From Humimonas sp964465015 (GTDB lineage: Bacteria > Gemmatimonadota > Gemmatimonadetes > Palauibacterales > Palauibacteraceae), in NCBI GenBank assembly GCA_964465015.1, contig CAYXHP010000127.1, positions 1 to 5,741 of the forward strand: a stretch of 5,741 bases of DNA, read 5' to 3'. Positions 1-4,272 of the stretch are shown one piece after another. Position numbers and translations under genes: made by a program. The notes under the pieces were generated by a model. It had not been told where the DNA came from. It searched no databases and worked only from the letters and a program-made list of their open reading frames with translations. The number at the start of each line of letters is the position of its first letter. The stretch's first letter is position 1.

Positions 1-267
1 GCGGCCGCCCGCCTGCACGCCGCCGGGGGATGGCACGCGGACCTCCACGCGGACACCTTCCTGCTCCGCCCGGACGACGCCGAGCCGCTCCTCTTCGACC
101 TGGACCGCGGCCGTCTCCTCCCCGTCCCGGTGCCGGTGGCCGTGGGCCGGTGGAGCCTGCGGCGGCTGGCGCGCCACCTCCGCAAGCGGGCGCCGGGCGG
201 GGCGGCGGGCGCTCTCCCCGAGCTGGAGGCGGCCTATCTGGAGGAGCGCGCGGCCACCGGCCGCTGA
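1..267 (+). CDS. Kdo kinase / lipopolysaccharide kinase (KdkA/WaaP-like) family protein, C-terminal part
   Basis: This is the last 88 residues of a protein that enters from the left edge; the stop TGA is at 265-267. It reads WHADLHADTFLL (residues 11-22), then LLFDLDRGRLL (30-40), then a basic segment WSLRRLARHLRKR. This matches the order in KdkA-type Kdo kinases: a catalytic loop of HADLN..N.LL type, an FDxDRGR segment in the DFG position, and a C-terminal RLxRSLRK helix. Known family members are membrane-associated kinases that phosphorylate Kdo or heptose of the lipid A-core on the cytoplasmic face, using ATP. Asp14 would be the catalytic base and Asp33 the metal ligand. The second metal-binding Asn of the loop is replaced by Thr19, which is unusual. 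The tail EERAATGR is repeated in the DNA beyond the stop. The N-lobe is outside the window, so WaaP, InaA or KdkA cannot be told apart with certainty. Confidence 0.8.
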   Translation, partial: AAARLHAAGGWHADLHADTFLLRPDDAEPLLFDLDRGRLLPVPVPVAVGRWSLRRLARHLRKRAPGGAAGALPELEAAYLEERAATGR

Positions 268-321
268 GAGGAGCGCGCCGCCGCGGGCCGGTGAGAGAAG
301 CACGCCGCCGCCGGCCGCCGA
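241..321 (+). repeat. three tandem degenerate 27-bp repeats spanning the kinase stop codon
   Basis: Units lie at 241-267, 268-294 and 295-321 with no gaps. By direct comparison unit 1 matches unit 2 at 23 of 27 positions, unit 2 matches unit 3 at 22, and unit 1 matches unit 3 at 22. Unit 1 is the last nine codons of the kinase gene (EERAATGR plus stop). Unit 2 in the same frame reads EERAAAGR plus a second stop. Unit 3 reads EKHAAAGRR, because its final TGA is CGA. The period is a whole number of codons, so this looks like in-frame tandem duplication of the gene's 3' end followed by drift. Whether it arose by replication slippage or has a role in ending transcription or translation cannot be decided here. 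Confidence 0.85.
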
Positions 322-327
322 GCCGGC
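310..327. terminator. weak hairpin in the convergent gap, possible bidirectional terminator
   Basis: GCCGGC at 310-315 and again at 322-327 can pair as a 6-bp all-GC stem with a 6-nt loop. It lies between the kinase stop (267) and the stop of the oppositely oriented hydrolase (344), where a shared terminator would be expected. On the plus strand it is followed by a pyrimidine-rich stretch (TTCCCTCCGCTTCC), which is not a true T-tract, and there is no T-tract on the other side. The left arm lies in the third 27-bp repeat. Such stems are frequent by chance in DNA this GC-rich, so this is tentative. Confidence 0.25.
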
Positions 328-343
328 TTCCCTCCGCTTCCTC

Positions 344-2539
344 TCAACCTGGAATCACCGGCAACGTCACGTGCGAGGGGTGCGCGGCATCGTGCAGTAC
401 GCGCTGGTGGGCCGAGACGTACGTGGTGTCCCGCTCGTTGTCCCCCCCGGTGTTCAGGTTCCGGTCGTACTTCGGGAAGGCGGCCGACTCCACGGTGACC
501 CGGAGCCGGTGGCCGGGCGGCAGCACCAGCGCCGTGAACCAGACGTCGATGTCGTACTTCTCCACCCTACCCGGCGTGAGGAGCTCCGGCCGGTCGAAGC
601 CGTGACGGAAGCGGGCGCGCACGATCCCGTCCTGGATGCGCAGGGCCCGGCCGTCCGGGTGGACGTCCAGGATCATCACGTGCCAGTCCGTGTCCCGGCG
701 GTCGGTGGCCGCCCACAGCGTGGCCGTCATCGGCCCCTCGATCCGGAGCGAGCGCTCCAGCGGCGCCGTCGTGTACACCAGCATGTCGCCCCGCCGTCTC
801 TCGACGTCCGCGTAGTCCTCGTTCAGGCTGAGCTCGAGCTCTCGCGCGTCGACCAGGTAGGGGGTGGGATCGCCCGGGTCGTAGGTGAACGTGTCGGAGG
901 GCGCGACCGTGGCCGGCTTCGGCCCGCCGGCCACCCGGGAGCCCGCCGCGCGTCCGCCCCCGGAGCGAGCCCGCGGCGGGATGGTGTCCAGCGTCCCGTT
1001 CCCGCCCGACGTGTTCGCCGATCCTCCCGAGTGCAGGTAGAAGGCCGTCCACCGGGTGCGCGCCGGGGGCCACGCGGTCTCCTTGGTCCACACGTCGGGT
1101 CCCATGACGAAGAAGTCGAGCGGCGGCTCGCGGTCCACGCCGTTGTCGATCCCCTTCAGGTAGTGGTCGAACCAGCGGAGCTGCAGGAGTCGAGGGTCGA
1201 TGCGGGCGCGGGGGCCGAAGTGGCCGTGCACGTAGTCGATGCCCTTGTGGGCGCCGGCATCCATCACCACGCGCAGGAAGGGGTGGCGGGGAAGGCGGCT
1301 CATGATCGCGTAGTTCCGGATCGTGCCGCGCGCGTCGTCGTGCCACCCGGCGATCCCCAGCACCGGCACCTTCACCCGGTCCAGGTGGTTCTCGACCCCG
1401 AGCCGCTTCCAGTAGGCGTCTTGGGTCTGGTGGTCGAACCAGTCCAGCCAGAACTGGCGGCGCGGACAGCCGGCCAGCGTGTCCGCGTCGATGACCGGCA
1501 GGTGCCGGAACGCCTTCACCTCGGCCACGTCGCTCATGTCCGACAGGCGATCCTTGACTTTAGTCAGACAAAGCCACGGCACGACGGTGGGCGAGAACAC
1601 CATGTCGATGTAGGGGACGATCCGGACGGGGTCGGCCGTGGCCACCTGCGGCGCGAGGGCAGCCAGGTGCGGGGGGGCCGCGATGGCCGCGTACCAGGCA
1701 TACAGGCCGGGGTTGGAGCGCCCCACCATGCCGACCTTCCCGTTGGAGCCCGGCAGCCCGGCGGCCCACTCGACCGCGTCGTAGCCGTCCTCCATCTGGT
1801 GGTCGTTCATGTCGAGGACGCCGCCCGATCCTCCCCGCCCCCGCACGTCCTGCTTGACGTAGATGTAGCCGCGCGAGGCCCAGAACCCGGCCGCGGCCGT
1901 GTCCCACCGCAGGTAAGGCGTCCGCTCCATCACGACGCCGAAGGGCCCCTTCCCCACCGGCCGTCCCACGAAGCTCATGAGCAAGGTCCCGTCCCGGGCG
2001 CGCATGGGCACGGCCGGGTCGATCGTCACGGCGTACGCGGAGTCGGACAGCGGCCCCGGCCACAGGCGCCAGTAGGGCTCGAAGTCGGGAGGCGAGGAGC
2101 GGCGCACGAGCCATACGCGCTCGGTGGGCGCCCCGCCCCGGTACAGGAGCCCCGCGATCGTGTCCCCGGCGATCCGCCCGCGGAAGGAGGCCGGCTGACC
2201 GGCCCGGCCCGGGGCGAACTCGAGGATGACCGAGTCCCCTTCCACGCGCACCGAGTCGACCGTCTCCATCGGCTCGCCCGTGCGCCGCTCGAGCCACGCT
2301 CCCGCCGCCTCGGGCCCCGCGAAGTGAGCGAAGCCGAACCGGCGCCGGCCCTCCCACCCGCCGGTCGGCGTCGCCCCCATGGTGCGGTACCAGTCCCAGT
2401 CGCCGCCCAGGGAGGCACCCGCCGCCGAGCCGGCAGGGCCCTGGCGGCAGGCCCCCGCCGCCAGCGGCAGGAGGACGGAGAGGAGGGCGGCGATCCGGGG
2501 CGCGGGTCGGGGAGGTCGCCCGGGGCCGGCGCGCCTCAT
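344..2539 (-). CDS. exported CocE/NonD-family (X-Pro dipeptidyl-peptidase-like) serine hydrolase
   Basis: A 731-residue exported protein of the CocE/NonD alpha/beta-hydrolase family, which includes cocaine esterase, glutaryl-7-ACA acylase and X-Pro dipeptidyl peptidases. Residues 1-31 are an arginine-rich signal followed by PLAAGAC. Cys31 could be lipidated, although Ala at -3 is an atypical lipobox; plain signal-peptidase cleavage is the alternative. Residues about 45-147 are an extra N-terminal beta-rich domain. The catalytic domain spans about 165-480: RTPY (oxyanion Tyr209), QDVRGRGGSGG (230-240), nucleophile elbow GRSNPG with Ser275, GWHDD with the probable acid Asp401, and GAHKG with His431, followed by RWFDHYLKG. 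A Gly/Ser-rich linker covers about 503-546. Residues about 560-731 are the C-terminal jelly-roll domain, ending HDAAHPSHVTLPVIPG, a typical family ending. The start overlaps the upstream hydrolase stop as ATGA and has GGAG 8 nt upstream. The substrate (peptide, ester or acyl-amide) cannot be told from sequence. Confidence 0.9.
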   Translation of the reverse strand: MRRAGPGRPPRPAPRIAALLSVLLPLAAGACRQGPAGSAAGASLGGDWDWYRTMGATPTGGWEGRRRFGFAHFAGPEAAGAWLERRTGEPMETVDSVRVEGDSVILEFAPGRAGQPASFRGRIAGDTIAGLLYRGGAPTERVWLVRRSSPPDFEPYWRLWPGPLSDSAYAVTIDPAVPMRARDGTLLMSFVGRPVGKGPFGVVMERTPYLRWDTAAAGFWASRGYIYVKQDVRGRGGSGGVLDMNDHQMEDGYDAVEWAAGLPGSNGKVGMVGRSNPGLYAWYAAIAAPPHLAALAPQVATADPVRIVPYIDMVFSPTVVPWLCLTKVKDRLSDMSDVAEVKAFRHLPVIDADTLAGCPRRQFWLDWFDHQTQDAYWKRLGVENHLDRVKVPVLGIAGWHDDARGTIRNYAIMSRLPRHPFLRVVMDAGAHKGIDYVHGHFGPRARIDPRLLQLRWFDHYLKGIDNGVDREPPLDFFVMGPDVWTKETAWPPARTRWTAFYLHSGGSANTSGGNGTLDTIPPRARSGGGRAAGSRVAGGPKPATVAPSDTFTYDPGDPTPYLVDARELELSLNEDYADVERRRGDMLVYTTAPLERSLRIEGPMTATLWAATDRRDTDWHVMILDVHPDGRALRIQDGIVRARFRHGFDRPELLTPGRVEKYDIDVWFTALVLPPGHRLRVTVESAAFPKYDRNLNTGGDNERDTTYVSAHQRVLHDAAHPSHVTLPVIPG

Positions 2540-4119
2540 TTCAGGTGCTCCGAGAGCCAGTCGGCGATCGCCCCCAGCGCCTCCGGGCGGACCTCCCCGG
2601 AGGGGAGCGTCGCGTAGCCGGAGGGAGAGCCATCGGGGTCGACCAGGAACAGGTGGTCGGTGTCCGCGAACTTCCGCACGGTCACATCCGCGTCCCCGCC
2701 GGCGCGGAAGGCGGCCGCCAGGGTGTCCGCCTGCTCCGGGGTCACCTGGTGGTCGGTCTCGCCCTGGAGGATGAGCACGGGGACCCGCACCTTCCGGGCG
2801 GTGGCGAGCGGATCGTAGTCCAGGAAGAAGCGGATCCAGGCGCTCTGCCGGGCCATGCTGGCGATCTCCGCGGGCACCTGGGCCCGGGCGGAATCCCGCT
2901 CGGCCTCCGTGAGGCCCGGAGCCCGATCGATGTTGCCCCGGAGCTGGTAGTCCAGGATCCGCCGGCCCGTGTAGGCGGTGCCCGCCAGGAGCACGATCCC
3001 GGCCAGGGACGGGTCCCCGGCGGCCACCATCGGCGCGATCATCCCGCCCTCGCTGTGACCGACCAGGGCGAGCCGCCGCCCGTCGATCTCCTTCCGGGCC
3101 CGGAGCCAGGCCACGGCGGCGCGGATGTCGTCGGCGTAGTCGGCCGAAGTGGCCGAGTCCGGCCCCGGGCTGGAGCCGTTCACCCCGCGGTCGTCCAGTC
3201 GCAGCGTGGCGATGCCGCGTCGGGCCAGCGTGTCGGCGATCTGCCAGAAGGGCCGGTAGCCCCGCACGACCGGGAGACGCTCGTCCCGGTCCTCGGGGCC
3301 CGAGCCCGTGATCGTGACCACCGCCGGCACCGGAGCGGCCGCTCCCCCGGGCATGGTGAGCGTGCCCGTGAGGTCGAGGCCCGAGGGGGTGTGCACGGTG
3401 ACGTCCGTGGCCGTGTAGGGCGCGCCGGGCGGCGGGCCGTAGTCGATCTTCTCTACCGTCCGCGGATGGACGCCCTCTACGCGCTCCACGGTGACGTTCT
3501 GGGCGGGAATCTCCAGGGAGACGAGGCCATCCGGGTCGAGCCGGGCGTGCATCTCGACGCCCCCCAGGCGCAGGACGGCCGAGTCCGCGCCGCTCCAGCG
3601 CACGGTGGCCGCAGTGGTGCCCCCGCCCTGCACCGCGAAGATCGGCACCGTGTCCTCCCCGGCGGTCGACCCGCCCGACCCGCGCAGGGCCCGGGCCCGC
3701 AGGAGCACCTGCTCCAGCATCGCGGCGGAGGGGTTGATGTAGGGGACCGCGCCGCTCCGGCTCTCGATCCGCTCCACGCGGGTGGCGGCGCCCTTCAGGT
3801 CGGCGATGACCGAGTCCCCGCGGAGCTCGAGGTCCACCGTCTCGTAGGGCGGCGCATCATCCCGGCCCCGATAGAACGAGGCGGACAGGGCGGTCGGTCG
3901 CCCGCCCGGCGCCAGGGTGAGCGCGTACTGCCACCGGCCGCCCGCCAGACGGTTGTCCATGTCGACCTCGGCCCGGAGCGGCGTGCGGCGGACGACCTCG
4001 CTCCCGACCGTATCCGAGCCCAGCGTCATCCGCAGCGTGTAGCTCCGCGCGCCCTGCGCGGCGAGGGAAGCGGGAGCCATCACGAGCAGGGCCGACAGGA
4101 GACCGATCCTTCGCGGCAT
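2536..4119 (-). CDS. exported alpha/beta hydrolase (GHSEGG serine esterase/peptidase-like)
   Basis: A 527-residue secreted serine hydrolase. Residues 1-21 form a signal peptide (basic MPRR, then a hydrophobic stretch ending SLA-AQ). Residues about 24-235 are a beta-rich N-terminal region I do not recognise. The hydrolase fold runs from about 238 to the end: ITGSGPEDRDE (270-280, oxyanion loop), LRLDDRGVNGSS (307-317), nucleophile elbow GHSEGG with Ser356, LQGETDHQV with probable acid Asp456, and DTDHLF with His489. This set is typical of alpha/beta hydrolases close to S9 peptidases and acyl esterases, so substrate assignment is open. The reading frame stays open far upstream to 5583, but the start at 4119 is chosen because it begins a clear signal peptide and has GGAG six bases upstream; the extension is antisense to the M1 gene. 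The stop overlaps the next gene's ATG by 4 bp, so the two are probably translated in a coupled way. Confidence 0.9.
   Translation of the reverse strand: MPRRIGLLSALLVMAPASLAAQGARSYTLRMTLGSDTVGSEVVRRTPLRAEVDMDNRLAGGRWQYALTLAPGGRPTALSASFYRGRDDAPPYETVDLELRGDSVIADLKGAATRVERIESRSGAVPYINPSAAMLEQVLLRARALRGSGGSTAGEDTVPIFAVQGGGTTAATVRWSGADSAVLRLGGVEMHARLDPDGLVSLEIPAQNVTVERVEGVHPRTVEKIDYGPPPGAPYTATDVTVHTPSGLDLTGTLTMPGGAAAPVPAVVTITGSGPEDRDERLPVVRGYRPFWQIADTLARRGIATLRLDDRGVNGSSPGPDSATSADYADDIRAAVAWLRARKEIDGRRLALVGHSEGGMIAPMVAAGDPSLAGIVLLAGTAYTGRRILDYQLRGNIDRAPGLTEAERDSARAQVPAEIASMARQSAWIRFFLDYDPLATARKVRVPVLILQGETDHQVTPEQADTLAAAFRAGGDADVTVRKFADTDHLFLVDPDGSPSGYATLPSGEVRPEALGAIADWLSEHLK
2548..2551 (-). promoter_or_regulatory. 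ribosome binding site of the CocE-like gene, inside the upstream gene
   Basis: On the minus strand GGAG lies 8 nt before the ATG at 2539-2537. It sits within the last codons of the upstream hydrolase, whose TGA (2538-2536) overlaps this ATG as ATGA. This allows both fresh initiation and coupled re-initiation and supports the chosen start. Confidence 0.6.
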
Positions 4120-4125
4120 AGAGTG

Positions 4126-4129
4126 CTCC
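4126..4129 (-). promoter_or_regulatory. ribosome binding site that fixes the alpha/beta hydrolase start
   Basis: On the minus strand GGAG is followed by CACTCT and then the ATG at 4119-4117, a 6-nt spacing. It chooses this start over the long upstream open frame that continues to 5583. The motif forms one arm of the palindrome at 4126-4138. Confidence 0.65.
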
Positions 4130-4138
4130 GGTCCGGAG
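4126..4138. promoter_or_regulatory. 13-bp palindrome covering the hydrolase ribosome binding site
   Basis: CTCCGG-T-CCGGAG is a perfect 6+1+6 inverted repeat. As RNA on the minus strand it could form a 5-bp stem with a 3-nt loop that holds the GGAG of the hydrolase gene; as DNA it could be an operator in the leader. The symmetry is visible in the sequence, but a regulatory role is inferred and short CCGG-based palindromes are common at this GC content. Confidence 0.3.
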
Positions 4139-4159
4139 TGGCGTGGCTGGGCATGGCGG

Positions 4160-4165
4160 AATATA
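4160..4165 (-). promoter_or_regulatory. candidate -10 element for the two-hydrolase transcript
   Basis: On the minus strand this reads TATATT, five of six matches to TATAAT. It is one of very few AT-only hexamers in the area. It lies 40 nt upstream of the ATG at 4119, which would give a leader of about 30-35 nt, long enough for the GGAG site. No good -35 (TTGACA-like) is seen 16-18 nt further upstream, so the assignment rests on the -10 and its position alone. Confidence 0.35.
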
Positions 4166-4221
4166 CGGGTTCGCGGAGAGGGAGGCCTCGCAGTATCTCT
4201 GATCGGCTGCCCGTACGCCCC

Positions 4222-4236
4222 GGCCGGATTCCGGCC
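4222..4236. promoter_or_regulatory. 15-bp palindrome in the divergent intergenic region
   Basis: GGCCGGA-T-TCCGGCC is a perfect 7+1+7 inverted repeat, 36 nt before the M1 peptidase start. It could be an operator or a leader hairpin. It stays a candidate because no regulator gene is present in the window and GC-rich palindromes arise easily here. Confidence 0.3.
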
Positions 4237-4251
4237 CGGCGCGACCCCTCC

Positions 4252-4261
4252 GAACCGGTTC
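4252..4261. promoter_or_regulatory. 10-bp perfect palindrome abutting the M1 ribosome binding site
   Basis: GAACCGGTTC is its own reverse complement and ends directly before AGGAG (4262-4266). Its position would let a bound protein affect expression of the M1 gene. Function is inferred from position only. Confidence 0.25.
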
Positions 4262-4266
4262 AGGAG
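4262..4266 (+). promoter_or_regulatory. ribosome binding site that decides the M1 peptidase start
   Basis: AGGAG is followed by ATGGTGATG, so ATG 4267, GTG 4270 and ATG 4273 are all in frame. Only 4273 has a normal spacing (6 nt) from AGGAG; 4267 would touch it directly and 4270 would leave 3 nt. The start at 4273 is therefore preferred. The choice changes the protein by at most two residues. Confidence 0.65.
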
Positions 4267-4272
4267 ATGGTG

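Noticed and set aside
268..343. A small gene or RNA in the gap after the kinase
   Set aside because: The stretch is explained by two more copies of the 27-bp repeat and a weak hairpin, with no start site or ribosome binding site for a separate product.
30..605. 191-residue plus-strand open frame at the left end
   Set aside because: It is out of frame with the kinase and then antisense to the hydrolase. The sequence is Pro/Arg/Gly-rich with no domain.
567..2418. Minus-strand alternative frames (567-1346, 1560-2357, 2026-2418) within the CocE-like gene
   Set aside because: They are frame shadows of the same strand, Arg/Gly/Ala/Pro-rich, without ribosome binding sites or motifs. The main frame is uninterrupted, so no frameshift is needed.
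371..2617. 748-residue plus-strand open frame covering the CocE-like gene
   Set aside because: It is antisense to a gene with clear catalytic motifs. Its translation is Arg/Val/Pro/His-rich with no recognisable domain, as expected from a GC-rich antisense frame.
4170..4199. Possible plus-strand promoter for the M1 gene (TTCGCG at 4170-4175, TATCTC at 4194-4199)
   Set aside because: Both hexamers match consensus poorly and the spacing is 18 nt. A promoter must lie in this gap, but these sites are not convincing.
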